Shown: one piece after another, positions 24,780 through 33,612 of the stretch | How the letters are laid out: every line of letters begins with the position of its first letter | Numbering within the stretch: position 1 is the first letter of the stretch | Origin: Bacteroidota bacterium | GTDB lineage: Bacteria > Bacteroidota > Bacteroidia > Chitinophagales > Saprospiraceae | Assembly: GCA_018222965.1 (NCBI GenBank) | Contig: JAAEZH010000009.1 | Location: 62,001-126,000 of the forward strand | Direction: 5' to 3' | DNA: 64,000 nt | The notes under the pieces: model-generated | Databases searched by the model: none | What the model was told of the DNA's origin: nothing | What the model saw: the letters and a program-made list of their open reading frames with translations, nothing else | Made by a program: the position numbers and the translations under genes

Positions 24780-26051
24780 TTATGCATTGTCCTTCAACAT
24801 TTTAGCAAACCTCCAAACATCCTCAAAAGAATTGTACAAGGGAACCGGTGCCACCCGAATTATGCCTCCTTCCTCACCCGGAAGGTTGGCTTCCCGCCAA
24901 TCGGCCACGACGCCCTTTGCCGAGATAAAATCAAACAAACTTTTATCGGGCGTTTTCGTAACGATGGAAAGCTGGCACCCGCGGGCTTCTGGCTCTGTAG
25001 GAGTGATCACTTTCAAATTTGGAATATCCTTTAATAACCACTCGAGATAGGCAGTAAGCTTTAAACTTTTCTGGCGAAGGGCTCCTATTCCGGCTTCATC
25101 AAAAATATCGAGGCTGGCTTTATGTGCAGCCATCGACAGGATTTGCGCATTACTCAGCTGCCAGCCGGCTGCTCCTTCCATTGGATGAAAGCCTTTTCGC
25201 ATTTCAAAACGGCTTTCTTCATCATGGCCCCACCAACCGCCAAAACGCGGAAGGTCAGGATTCTTCCCATGCCTTTCGTGTACAAACAGCCCGGAAGGTC
25301 CACCTGGCCCTGAATTCAGATATTTATAGCTACACCACACCGCAAAATCCGGGCCCCAATCGTGCAGTTTCAGGGGTAAATTGCCGGCCGCATGCGCCAA
25401 ATCGAAACCTACTTTAGCTCCTGTTGCATGGCCGGCCTTTGTGATGGCCTCCAGGTCAAAGAATTGTCCGGAGTAGTAATTCACACCACCGATCATTACA
25501 AGCGCCAGCTCTGATCCGGCAGCTTTTATCTGATCCAGAATGTCTTCCGTGCGCAAATAGTATTCTCCCTTTCGGGGAAAGAGTTCTATAATGGCATCTG
25601 ATGGCTCGTAGCCATGGTATTTTACCTGGGTTTCTACGGCATACTGATCCGAAGGAAATGCCCCTCCTTCCATGAGGATCTTGTAACGTCCCTGCTCTGG
25701 TCGGTAGAAAGAGACCATCAATAAATGCAGGTTGGTCGTCAGAGTATTCATGACGACCACCTCCGACTCTTTGGCTCCCACAAGCCGGGCGGTTTGCGGC
25801 AATAAAAACTTATGGTAATACATCCAGGGATACTTCCCTTTAAAATGGCCTTCCACCGCTTCTTCCCGCCAGTGTTTTAATTCATGCTCCAGAGCAGGAC
25901 CCACTGTTTTAGGCTGCAACCCCAGGGAGTTGCCACAGAGGTAAATAACATCCTGTCCGTCGTGTTGCGGGAAATAAAAGAGATCGCGGTATTTACGCAA
26001 TGGATCGGCTGCATCCTGCGCTTTCGCGAATGAAAGGGCGTTTTCAAACAT
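24780..26051 (-). CDS. kynU: Kynureninase
   Basis: 423 residues. It cleaves kynurenine or 3-hydroxykynurenine to (hydroxy)anthranilate and alanine with PLP. Family marks: YLCGNSLGLQPK, the PLP phosphate site VVMNTLTTNLH, the Asp pair region VGFDLAHAAGNLPL, and the Schiff-base Lys in WCSYKYLNSGPGG. FGGWWGHD and the C-terminal RVAPVPLYNSFEDVWRF also match. It is a single gene here; tryptophan dioxygenase and kynurenine monooxygenase are not in the window. Confidence 0.96.
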   Translation of the reverse strand: MFENALSFAKAQDAADPLRKYRDLFYFPQHDGQDVIYLCGNSLGLQPKTVGPALEHELKHWREEAVEGHFKGKYPWMYYHKFLLPQTARLVGAKESEVVVMNTLTTNLHLLMVSFYRPEQGRYKILMEGGAFPSDQYAVETQVKYHGYEPSDAIIELFPRKGEYYLRTEDILDQIKAAGSELALVMIGGVNYYSGQFFDLEAITKAGHATGAKVGFDLAHAAGNLPLKLHDWGPDFAVWCSYKYLNSGPGGPSGLFVHERHGKNPDLPRFGGWWGHDEESRFEMRKGFHPMEGAAGWQLSNAQILSMAAHKASLDIFDEAGIGALRQKSLKLTAYLEWLLKDIPNLKVITPTEPEARGCQLSIVTKTPDKSLFDFISAKGVVADWREANLPGEEGGIIRVAPVPLYNSFEDVWRFAKMLKDNA

Positions 26052-26146
26052 GCGGTTTTATTTTCCGCTAAGGTAATGAAATAGGGCTTTTCAGGGAGAG
26101 GATGGATAAACCTAGGCAGGAGGAAACATTCGCGGAAGCGGAAAAA

Positions 26147-26626
26147 TCAAAACAAGGCTCCCTGAATTCCAAAACTGTTGGGATTTTCTAATTGCAGCAA
26201 TTGCCGCTTCACATCAAGGCCATAAAAATAGCCCTGGAGGTCTCCGTTTTTAGCGATCACCCGATGACAGGGAACGACGATAGCAATTGGATTATGTCGG
26301 TTGGCCTGTCCTACAGCCCTCACGGCATTGGGGTTGCCCAACTTTTCGGCAATAGAAAGATAAGAAGTGGTTTGGCCATAAGGTATTTCGAGCAGGATTT
26401 CCCAAACGCTTTGCGAGAATTCGGGTTCTCCTTCCCAATCCAGCGGCAGGGAAAACTTGCGTCGCTCCCCTAAAAAATAGGCTTGCAGCTGAAGAATAGC
26501 CAGATTTAAGAGTTGGTCATCGGCAGATTTACCGGGCTTATCGACCCGGGTAATACGCCGGATACCCCGGTCACTGGAAGTGATTTCCAGCCAACCAATT
26601 GGAGAATTATAATAAGCCTTACTCAT
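26147..26626 (-). CDS. ogt: Methylated-DNA--protein-cysteine methyltransferase
   Basis: 159 residues. The acceptor motif is VVPCHRVIAKNGDLQGY, with the active Cys in PCHRV, preceded by the recognition helix NPNAVRAVGQANRHNP containing the Arg finger. It removes alkyl groups from O6-guanine in a suicide reaction. The N-terminal domain is short, as in Ogt. It stands alone. Confidence 0.96.
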   Translation of the reverse strand: MSKAYYNSPIGWLEITSSDRGIRRITRVDKPGKSADDQLLNLAILQLQAYFLGERRKFSLPLDWEGEPEFSQSVWEILLEIPYGQTTSYLSIAEKLGNPNAVRAVGQANRHNPIAIVVPCHRVIAKNGDLQGYFYGLDVKRQLLQLENPNSFGIQGALF

Positions 26627-26690
26627 AGCTGCCTAATATCGGAGATTTGCATCAGATTTACAATTCTCCCGGCAGCTTTGAGCGGCAAAA

Positions 26691-26843
26691 TTACATATTG
26701 CCGGTTGCCTTAACCAGGTAGGTTCCTACAAATGGAATGGCTACCCAGCACCATTGTGGCGCAACAAAACACAAGGCAACGAAAACGATGGTGGAGACCA
26801 GGAAAATGATCCAGTCTAGCATGCTTGATTTCTGAACTTCCAT
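26691..26843 (-). CDS. 50-residue membrane protein
   Basis: ATG 26843 to TAA 26691 encodes MEVQKSSMLDW, one hydrophobic helix (IIFLVSTIVFVALCFVA), then PQWCWVAIPFVGTYLVKATGNM, which may form a second short helix. The coding frame is free of stops and the hydrophobic pattern is coherent. It lies 64 bases upstream of ogt on the same strand. No family recognised. Confidence 0.55.
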   Translation of the reverse strand: MEVQKSSMLDWIIFLVSTIVFVALCFVAPQWCWVAIPFVGTYLVKATGNM

Positions 26844-26915
26844 GTTCAATATTAATTTTCGCCAAAGCTAAAAAGGAATTCCCTTTTATTCACAGATTGT
26901 GGATAGTTTTTTGCC

Positions 26916-26926
26916 TTTCGGCGAAT
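26916..26926. repeat. TTTCGGCGAAT motif, intergenic
   Basis: Core of GCCTTTCGGCGAATG, 13 bases beyond the nadK stop. Confidence 0.65.
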
Positions 26927-26938
26927 GAAGGGGAAGGA

Positions 26939-27823
26939 TTAGCCATTGCGGGAATCAATCCCCCAGGAAAGCTTTTCTCGAATGGTATGGAGAAAGTCGC
27001 GATTTTCCAGCGCTACTACCCGGATTTTAAAATCGGATTTGGAGATAGCCAGGCGGTGCTGGGAAGTCACTGTTTCAAAACGGGAATCGAGTGTACAAAG
27101 AAAGTTCTCCGTGCGCCCTTCCACCTCAAAAGTAATGACCGAATCATCAGAAATCACAATCGGTCTCACCGTCAGATTGTGTGGCGCAACGGGGGTAATC
27201 ACAAAATTGCCGGAATCCGGAAAAACAATTGGCCCTCCGCAACTCAGGGAATATCCGGTCGAACCAGTAGGCGTACTCACTATAATTCCGTCGGCATAAT
27301 AGGTATTCAGGTAAGCGCCATTCACATAGGCGTGCATGGTAATCATGGAAGAGGTGTCTCGCTTAAGCAGGGTAAAGTCGTTGAGTGCATAAGGGAACTT
27401 TTCAAAGAGCGGGAAATTGCAGCTCAGCCCCAGCAGGGTTCGCTCCGAGATCCGGTATTTCCCCTGAAATAATGCCTTGACTGCTTCCTTGATCTTAGTC
27501 TTTTCAATACTCGCCAGAAATCCCAGCCGCCCCAAATTGATCCCCATGATTGGAACGCCGCTATCACGCACCAAAGTTACAGCAGATAAAATAGTGCCAT
27601 CGCCTCCCAGGGTTATCACATAATCGATCTTCTTTACGCTAAAGTCCAGAAAGCTCTCAAAAGAACCAACATCCCGCGAAAAGTGGATCTTTCCCTCTAA
27701 AGTCTCCAGATAAGGGGTATAAACGAAGGTGTTTATCCCGTGATCATGTAAGGCGTCAAAGAGACTTTGCACATAAGGAATGTCCTTTTCTTTCAACAAC
27801 TGACTGTAAACGACTACTTGCAT
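26939..27823 (-). CDS. nadK: NAD kinase
   Basis: 294 residues. It phosphorylates NAD to NADP. The conserved ITLGGDGTILSAV holds the GGDG motif, MGINLGRLGFLAS follows, and the second signature ADGIIVSTPTGSTGYSLSCGGPIVFPDSGNFVITPVAPHNL is complete. It is followed by nothing on its strand for 95 bases. The 9-bp minisatellite at 27932 lies in its upstream spacer. Confidence 0.97.
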   Translation of the reverse strand: MQVVVYSQLLKEKDIPYVQSLFDALHDHGINTFVYTPYLETLEGKIHFSRDVGSFESFLDFSVKKIDYVITLGGDGTILSAVTLVRDSGVPIMGINLGRLGFLASIEKTKIKEAVKALFQGKYRISERTLLGLSCNFPLFEKFPYALNDFTLLKRDTSSMITMHAYVNGAYLNTYYADGIIVSTPTGSTGYSLSCGGPIVFPDSGNFVITPVAPHNLTVRPIVISDDSVITFEVEGRTENFLCTLDSRFETVTSQHRLAISKSDFKIRVVALENRDFLHTIREKLSWGIDSRNG

Positions 27824-27931
27824 AAGTTTTCCGTTTGTTCCTATAAAACGTAGTACGCTGAACGTGTATCGCTTAGGGGTATGATCAAATATCAGAAAAA
27901 TCCACTCCTTCTCCCCTTCTCTGTGTGAAAT

Positions 27932-27992
27932 TTCCGTTGGTTCCGTTGGTTCCGTTGGTTCCGTTGGTTCCGTTGGTTCCGTTGGTTCCGTT
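27932..27992. repeat. 9-bp tandem repeat, TTCCGTTGG, 6.8 copies
   Basis: Six perfect consecutive units of TTCCGTTGG (27932-27985) plus seven bases of a seventh. It lies about 110 bases upstream of the nadK start and 55 bases past the end of the barrel gene. Perfect identity suggests recent expansion by slippage. Confidence 0.95.
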
Positions 27993-28047
27993 CTATTAAT
28001 TGAAAATTAAAACCTAAAAATTAAGAATTATACATTAATAATCCCTT

Positions 28048-29460
28048 TCACACTCCCAGTTCCCAATGCAGGAACACGCCCCACTCTCCCAAACCATTTC
28101 GGCTAAATTGAACCTGAAAAAGTTTGTTGTAATACACCAGCACATCCAGCCCGATGCCATAGCTGTACAGGAGTTGGTTGGGCAACTGGTTTCCGTCTGC
28201 ATAATAGGGATTATTGGCGAAGCCGGTATCTCCAAAGAGATTCACGAAAAGTTTGCCCGACATGATCTTCAGGGAATTAAACGGCATCATTTTGCCCCAG
28301 TTGATCTCCGTATCCAGCACCTTAAAACGCAGGTCTGTTTTCGCGAAAGCATAATCCAGTCCGTCAATGACATAAAACTCATATCCCCTCAGAAAATCCG
28401 ATTCATACCCCAATGCCCGGCTGTTGTAGAAAGGCTGCTTGGCTCTGTTTAATGCCAGTCGCCCCTGTAGGTTTAAGCCGGCACTTAGTCGGTCATTAAA
28501 CGAGAAATAGGGTTTCATTCCCGCCCGGAAATAAAGCTGATTCAGATTATTCCAAAGGCCCAATCCTTCTTTTCGCAGGTTTAGGTTCCAGAACATGCCT
28601 TTAGTAGGATAGGCTATTACATTTCGGCTGTCGTAAGAAAGGTCATACTCAAACGCCATAAACTGCTGGTCGGAGCTCCCCAGAAAAAAATCCGGATTCA
28701 AGCCGAAAGCAATGATGGTATCGATGCGGTTATTGTGGTAGCTCAACTGCCACTTATGGAGAAAATTCAGACCGGGACGATACCGCATGCCCAATCGCCC
28801 GCGAATACGTCTCAACAAATACGGGCCTTCCTCCTCCTGGTAAAAAACCTGCTTATCGCCTTCGGTTATGTAATTAAAAGTACGGTTGCCTGAAATGAGA
28901 AAACCACCAGCCAGTCCCAGGGTTTGAGCCCGATTGATGTAAGGATAGGAATATTCAATTTCAAATTTATTGGTGAAGCCAAACTGAGTGACCACTTTCA
29001 GATAGTCCTGCCTGCCGGTAAAGTTGGAATAGTAGAGATTAAATCCAAAATTCACCCGATCCAGCGCATGCTCATAATCCACCCACCAGACATTGAAATT
29101 CCGATCGGCCAATTCAAAAGTAGGCACGGGGTACACATACCAGGCTTCCAGAACCTCGATGGAAATCCCAATACGACTGGTCTCCGTGTCCCAGGTCTTC
29201 ACATTGAATAAAACTTCGCTAAAAAGCCCTGTATTCATCAGTCGAAGGCGATTGACATAGAGGATATTGCTAAGGTTTGCCATATCCATGGTATCGCCTT
29301 TAGAGATGGTAATTTCTCGCAGGATAATCTGTTCTTTGGTCTTTTTATTGCCACTGACTTCAATAGAATCCACGACCAGTTTGGTCTGTGCTCCGGCCGG
29401 ACAGACAAAGAAAAATCCAATAGCAAAAAGTAAAAGTGTTTGAAGCAGGCGGCCCTTCAT
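28048..29460 (-). CDS. BamA/TamA-like outer-membrane barrel with one POTRA domain
   Basis: 470 residues with signal peptide (FFFVCPAGAQ). One POTRA domain occupies about 27-105 (VVDSIEVSGNKKTKEQIILREI... LFNVKTWD). The remaining 350 residues form an Omp85-type barrel, including the RGYEFYVIDG region equivalent to the conserved VRGF/Y loop 6 motif (FLRGYE) and a final strand ending EWGVFLHWELGV. It is much shorter than BamA (five POTRAs), so it is likely a lineage-specific Omp85 member for insertion or export of a limited set of proteins. Confidence 0.85.
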   Translation of the reverse strand: MKGRLLQTLLLFAIGFFFVCPAGAQTKLVVDSIEVSGNKKTKEQIILREITISKGDTMDMANLSNILYVNRLRLMNTGLFSEVLFNVKTWDTETSRIGISIEVLEAWYVYPVPTFELADRNFNVWWVDYEHALDRVNFGFNLYYSNFTGRQDYLKVVTQFGFTNKFEIEYSYPYINRAQTLGLAGGFLISGNRTFNYITEGDKQVFYQEEEGPYLLRRIRGRLGMRYRPGLNFLHKWQLSYHNNRIDTIIAFGLNPDFFLGSSDQQFMAFEYDLSYDSRNVIAYPTKGMFWNLNLRKEGLGLWNNLNQLYFRAGMKPYFSFNDRLSAGLNLQGRLALNRAKQPFYNSRALGYESDFLRGYEFYVIDGLDYAFAKTDLRFKVLDTEINWGKMMPFNSLKIMSGKLFVNLFGDTGFANNPYYADGNQLPNQLLYSYGIGLDVLVYYNKLFQVQFSRNGLGEWGVFLHWELGV

Positions 29461-29499
29461 GGTTTAAATATAAATCATAAAACGATGGCCGGGCTTTTA

Positions 29500-30165
29500 T
29501 CAAACATTCAGATAAGACATTAAGGAGTCGTAGCGCTCTTTGAGATCGTCCAGCATTTCTCGTTCGCCGAACGTAGCTTTCACTTCATAACCAAAGCGCT
29601 GGAAAGTAGCGACAATCGTATTTGTTTGTTGCCGATTCACCTTAATCGTTACATGAACGAGAGACTGATCCGGTCCGAGGGTAGAAGAAATAAAGGCGCT
29701 TAAAATGGCAGCTTGCTCGGACTCTACCAGCCTGGCGATTTCAGACAACGAATAATCCCGACGATGCATTTCCAGAACGATAATACCTCCTGGCTCCGTA
29801 AATGAACCCGTTTGTGCAAAGTAATTGAGCAGATCCTGTAAGCTGATCATGCCGATGTAATTCTCCTTCTCATCAACAACCGGAATGACCGTGAGGTCAA
29901 ATTCGGCGATAAGCCGCATCACTTCATACAAATGGTCATCCATTCGCACATAAGGATACTGCAAAGAAAGATGGTAAGAACCTACCGGCTCACTAACATC
30001 GTTTTCCAGGATATCATCCTCTGAGAGGAGACCAAGGAGTTGTTTGTCGTTTACGATAGGGAGGTGTTTGACATAGAAATCACTCATAATACTGAGTGCG
30101 TCATCACCGGTATCGGAAGTCCGCAAAGGGATCAGGTCGTTTGATATAATGTCTGTCGCTATCAT
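29500..30165 (-). CDS. CBS-pair regulatory protein
   Basis: 221 residues. Two CBS domains lie in the first 140 (MSDFYVKHLPIVNDKQLLGLLSEDDI and MRLIAEFDLTVIPVVDEKENYIGMISLQDLL). The rest resembles an ACT-like regulatory domain (GGIIVLEMHRRDYSLSEIARLVESEQAAIL). CBS pairs bind adenosine nucleotides, so the protein may sense energy state. In Bacteroidota this protein is commonly encoded close to nadK, as here, with the barrel gene between. It carries a GTTCGCCGAAC match at 29572 that may be chance. Confidence 0.85.
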   Translation of the reverse strand: MIATDIISNDLIPLRTSDTGDDALSIMSDFYVKHLPIVNDKQLLGLLSEDDILENDVSEPVGSYHLSLQYPYVRMDDHLYEVMRLIAEFDLTVIPVVDEKENYIGMISLQDLLNYFAQTGSFTEPGGIIVLEMHRRDYSLSEIARLVESEQAAILSAFISSTLGPDQSLVHVTIKVNRQQTNTIVATFQRFGYEVKATFGEREMLDDLKERYDSLMSYLNV

Positions 30166-30337
30166 GGGATCAAGGCATACTTGTCATCAGTTTCAGGAAG
30201 GTATCTGTAATTGAAACGAAAACTTTTCCCGAAGGTTCCTTATCAGGACGTTAAAACTTTAAAATCCCGATAGTTGCCAGACGACAATTTGACGATTTTC
30301 TGTTGGGTCTGCAAGTTAAGTGGAAGAAAATAGGTCC

Positions 30338-31168
30338 TTAACCGAGCAATTTCTTCTTTTGGGCGGCAAATTCATCTTCGGTAAGCATGCCATTGTCACG
30401 CAATTCGCCTAATTTCTTAATTTGATCGAGCAGATCGGGTTGGGTGCTTAGCAAGTCTTCTTCGAGCGTTGCTTCTTCGGCTTTCTTCGGGTCTTTATTT
30501 TCGGCTTTCGCCGGAAGGCGGTATTTATTCTCAACAAAAGCTTCAAATTCCGACTGGATCCGTACGAATGCCAGGGCATCATGCTCTTGGATCATGGTAA
30601 AGTCCTTAAAACCGTTTGCTACAGCAAGGGCCAGGTTTTGTAAGGATTTTTGCACATTCTCTTCCAGAGAATAGGCACAGGCCAGGTTAAAATGTACCGC
30701 CGGATCATTGGGTTCAACTTCCAGTGACTTTTCAAAATCGACTATTGCGCCTTTATAATCGTAGTCTTTATACTTTTCCTTGCCACTCGTTTTATAAGAA
30801 TTTACCTTTTTGACCGGACGGCTTTTTCGGGTACGGCGGTTCAATTCCCGGGAAGAATCGCGTTCGCGGCGGCGTTGTGCACGGGCCCCTCGATTGAAGT
30901 CTGTTTCTTCGCGTTTGCGTCTTACATAATCGGTATCCCGGCGGCGGCGACGCTCATCGTAAAACCGGCGATTGTATTTGATGTCAAAATTGTCCTTATC
31001 CATGACAAAGAAAGCAACGGCATCAATTAGGCCCAGCAGAAAAGATATACCTGTCCCAAGCAGGAGACAATAGATTATCCCCAAACCAATCTGCCCCAGA
31101 TAGAATCGGTGAAAACCGAGCCATCCAAAGAAGAGTGCTAAAAAACCGGAAACATTCTTATCCTTCAT
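30338..31168 (-). CDS. TM2 domain, TPR and SHOCT protein
   Basis: 276 residues in three parts. A TM2 domain at 1-65 (GFLALFFGWLGFHRFYLGQIGLGIIYCLL) has two helices. A strongly basic linker (about 70-120, rich in RRR and KR) follows. A TPR-like domain spans about 130-215 (YDYKGAIVDFEKSLEVEPNDPAVHFNLACAYSLE). The end is a SHOCT helix pair (LGELRDNGMLTEDEFAAQKKKLLG). Such proteins are membrane anchored with a cytoplasmic tail; function is unknown. Confidence 0.85.
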   Translation of the reverse strand: MKDKNVSGFLALFFGWLGFHRFYLGQIGLGIIYCLLLGTGISFLLGLIDAVAFFVMDKDNFDIKYNRRFYDERRRRRDTDYVRRKREETDFNRGARAQRRRERDSSRELNRRTRKSRPVKKVNSYKTSGKEKYKDYDYKGAIVDFEKSLEVEPNDPAVHFNLACAYSLEENVQKSLQNLALAVANGFKDFTMIQEHDALAFVRIQSEFEAFVENKYRLPAKAENKDPKKAEEATLEEDLLSTQPDLLDQIKKLGELRDNGMLTEDEFAAQKKKLLG

Positions 31169-31340
31169 GCTAACTAGTGAGCTGCAAATTTAACGATTGA
31201 AAATGAAAGTATACAGCTCTTCAACATTTAGAGCAAATGACTTTCATCAGAAGTAGTAAAAGTCCTATGGTCAGAAACCTTCTATGTAAAGTAAGCCTGA
31301 ATTGGTGAAAAAAGTTTTGATTATTCGATCAACCTGCCTC

Positions 31341-32597
31341 TCAGGGCGTCGGAGGGTGAATTTTACAGGTTAGAACGGTAAAATCATCCGGGTATTCCTG
31401 CGATCCCCGGTAGCGTTCTACCGACTCCCAAAGCTTTTTATTGAAAGCTTCCGCTGAAAGATGATGGTTGTCCCGAACGAAATTTTTCCCGGCATCTTCA
31501 TCCAGAAATTCTCCGTCATCATTTTTGATGTCGGTCAGGCCATCGGTATAAGTCAGGATCAGGGCATCTTCTGTAATGTCAATTTCCCCGATTTCCACCT
31601 GGGGCAGCTCGTCAAACATACCTAAAATCGTACATCCTTTCTCCAGGCGTTCTACGCGGTTGCCCATAGCCAATACCGGTGGGTTGTGGCCTGCATTGAC
31701 ATAAATAAGCTTGCCTTCTTCCAACTTGTATTCTGCTACAAAAAAGGTGATAAACTTCTTACCACCGGTAATTTCAAGAACAGATTGATTCAAAGCCCTA
31801 ACAAACTTCTTAATCCCAACCTGCAAGTGAGCCAGCCGATGAAACTGTGCCTGAAAATTTGCCATCAACAAGGCAGCGGCCATTCCTTTCCCGGAAATAT
31901 CTCCAATGCAAAAAGCAATGGTTTTATCGTCGAGTTCGATGAAGTCAAAATAATCCCCGCCTACACTCTGGTGAGGCAGATAAATACTCGACAACTCGTA
32001 AAAAGGATTCTTAGGCAATTGGGCAGGAATAAGCATACGCTGCATCTGGCTTGCCAGTTCCAACTCCCGTTTAAAGGTCTTTTGTTCCAATTGCCTTTTA
32101 AACAGGCGTTTATTCTCGATAGCAACCGCAACGATATTGGTGATGGTCGTGATAAACTGCACCTTGTTGTACATGTCCTCGTCTTCCGAAAAGCCTCCTA
32201 TAAAGGCATAAGCCAGGGCAGTATCTTTATGCCTGACCGGTACCACCACATCAAATTGTCCGAAAAAGGAATGGTCCGTACCATCCAGGTTTGCCAGGCG
32301 GGTGAAAGACTCCAGTTCTTCCCGAATCAATTCTATAGCAGGAATCTCTTCCAATCCGGAAGAAGCTGTACACTCCCAGGAATCTTCTTCCTTAAAGAAA
32401 AGAGCCATTCTGTCGACTCCCATTTCCCAGCTCAGGAAAGAGGTGTACATCTCAAACAATCCGGATGCCGATACATTGCTGTTAATAGCCTGGGTAATAG
32501 TAAGCAAACGATTTATCTGCAGCTGTTTGAGATTCAGCTGTCGTTCGAGCTCCTCAAGGGTACCCATTTGCTTACTAAGATCAGAAAACCCGGACAT
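31341..32597 (-). CDS. GAF plus SpoIIE/PP2C phosphatase (RsbU-like)
   Basis: 418 residues. A short coiled coil (residues 10-40) and a degenerate GAF domain (about 40-170) precede a linker helix RELELASQMQRMLIPAQLP, which is the signature opening of RsbU/IcfG phosphatases. The PP2C core shows GGDYFDF, CIGDISGKGMAAALLMA and TYTDGLTD with the metal-binding Asp residues, and DDFTVL near the end. It should dephosphorylate an anti-sigma antagonist in a partner-switching system. No such partner is nearby. Confidence 0.92.
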   Translation of the reverse strand: MSGFSDLSKQMGTLEELERQLNLKQLQINRLLTITQAINSNVSASGLFEMYTSFLSWEMGVDRMALFFKEEDSWECTASSGLEEIPAIELIREELESFTRLANLDGTDHSFFGQFDVVVPVRHKDTALAYAFIGGFSEDEDMYNKVQFITTITNIVAVAIENKRLFKRQLEQKTFKRELELASQMQRMLIPAQLPKNPFYELSSIYLPHQSVGGDYFDFIELDDKTIAFCIGDISGKGMAAALLMANFQAQFHRLAHLQVGIKKFVRALNQSVLEITGGKKFITFFVAEYKLEEGKLIYVNAGHNPPVLAMGNRVERLEKGCTILGMFDELPQVEIGEIDITEDALILTYTDGLTDIKNDDGEFLDEDAGKNFVRDNHHLSAEAFNKKLWESVERYRGSQEYPDDFTVLTCKIHPPTP

Positions 32598-32701
32598 CGT
32601 ATTTGATTGCTTTTAAAAGGCGCATAGTCGAGGTTGGTAAAGATAGCCAAATGCAGGAAGAAGGCCCAGACAATCAGCTTTTGTCTCTCCCGACGACAAA
32701 T

Positions 32702-33544
32702 TTAATCCTCCGCAGCCTTTGGATACAGGTTTTCAAACGCCCGGTATACGGCACGATGTAAAATGGTGGCGTGATCCTCATCGGGTAGTGTCTCGTAGTA
32801 CACCTCCAGATCAGCATTATCCAGGTTGCGAAGCGATTCCACCAGCTTATCAGCGACCTTGTGCATGACCGGATGCTCGGTGCCAAGCGATACAAAGACT
32901 TTCTTTTTCGCGCTTGCCAGCTTCTCGACATACTTGTCGGCTTTATTGATCATTTTTTGTTTGTTCCACCAAAGCGACGGACTAACCAAAATATATTGAT
33001 CAAACATCTCCGGATATTTGAAAAGAATCTCCGTTCCGAGCAATCCGCCCATCGATTGTCCGATAATGGTGCTGAAACCATTGGTTTTATATTCCGATTC
33101 AATCAAAGGCTTGGCTTCTGTCTTTAGAAACTGAATAAATGCCGCCGATCCACCTGATGTGGGCAAAGCTTCCAGGTCTTGCTTATCGGAAGACGGCTCG
33201 GTAAAATCGCGATAGCGGTCCACATTTTCAATTCCAACGACAATCGAAGGTGGTAGCAGTTGATACATATTCATAAACTGCGCTAAGCCGACGATGTGCA
33301 GAAAATCTTCGTGTGCTGAACCATCCAGCACATAAATGACCGGATAAACAGCCGCTGAATCCGGATGATATCCCTGAGGCAGGTATACATTTAGAATGCG
33401 GTCTTCCTGCAGCGATTCGGAGTAAAGTCTTTCGACATTACCAATCTCAAAAGCTTCTTTATCCTCCTGGGCAGAAGCAGAAGAAAAGGAGAAAGCAAAA
33501 AAGAAGAGGGCAAGGAGCTGGGGAATTCTTTTAGTCTGTAACAT
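32702..33544 (-). CDS. Secreted esterase of the D/IroE-like family
   Basis: 280 residues with signal peptide (FSFSSASAQ). Alpha/beta hydrolase features: YPVIYVLDGSAHEDFL, STIIGQSMGGLLGTE with nucleophile Ser, and LPDEDHATILHRAVY with the catalytic His. The family (Esterase_PHB/esterase D) includes siderophore esterases and feruloyl esterases. Substrate unknown. It is a single gene between the phosphatase and photolyase operons. Confidence 0.86.
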   Translation of the reverse strand: MLQTKRIPQLLALFFFAFSFSSASAQEDKEAFEIGNVERLYSESLQEDRILNVYLPQGYHPDSAAVYPVIYVLDGSAHEDFLHIVGLAQFMNMYQLLPPSIVVGIENVDRYRDFTEPSSDKQDLEALPTSGGSAAFIQFLKTEAKPLIESEYKTNGFSTIIGQSMGGLLGTEILFKYPEMFDQYILVSPSLWWNKQKMINKADKYVEKLASAKKKVFVSLGTEHPVMHKVADKLVESLRNLDNADLEVYYETLPDEDHATILHRAVYRAFENLYPKAAED

Positions 33545-33612
33545 GATAAAATTAGCTGATGTGCCGGCCTTCAGGGTATCGATGAGCGCGGCATAAAATC
33601 ACAAGATATAAA

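Noticed and set aside
26825-27472. A 215-codon plus-strand frame across nadK
   Set aside because: NAD kinase motifs on the other strand are complete, and this frame is a shadow.
27932-27992. Tandem repeat considered as a CRISPR array
   Set aside because: The units are 9 bases and contiguous, with no spacers and no cas genes.
29572-29582. GTTCGCCGAAC as a further copy of the dispersed motif
   Set aside because: The core matches but the flanks do not (no TTT/AAA); in a CBS gene it may be chance, so it is counted separately.
31686-32606. A 306-codon open frame on the plus strand opposite the SpoIIE-type phosphatase
   Set aside because: The minus-strand gene has complete family motifs; the antisense frame has none.
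32702-33544. Secreted esterase as part of a siderophore locus
   Set aside because: No siderophore synthesis or TonB receptor genes nearby.
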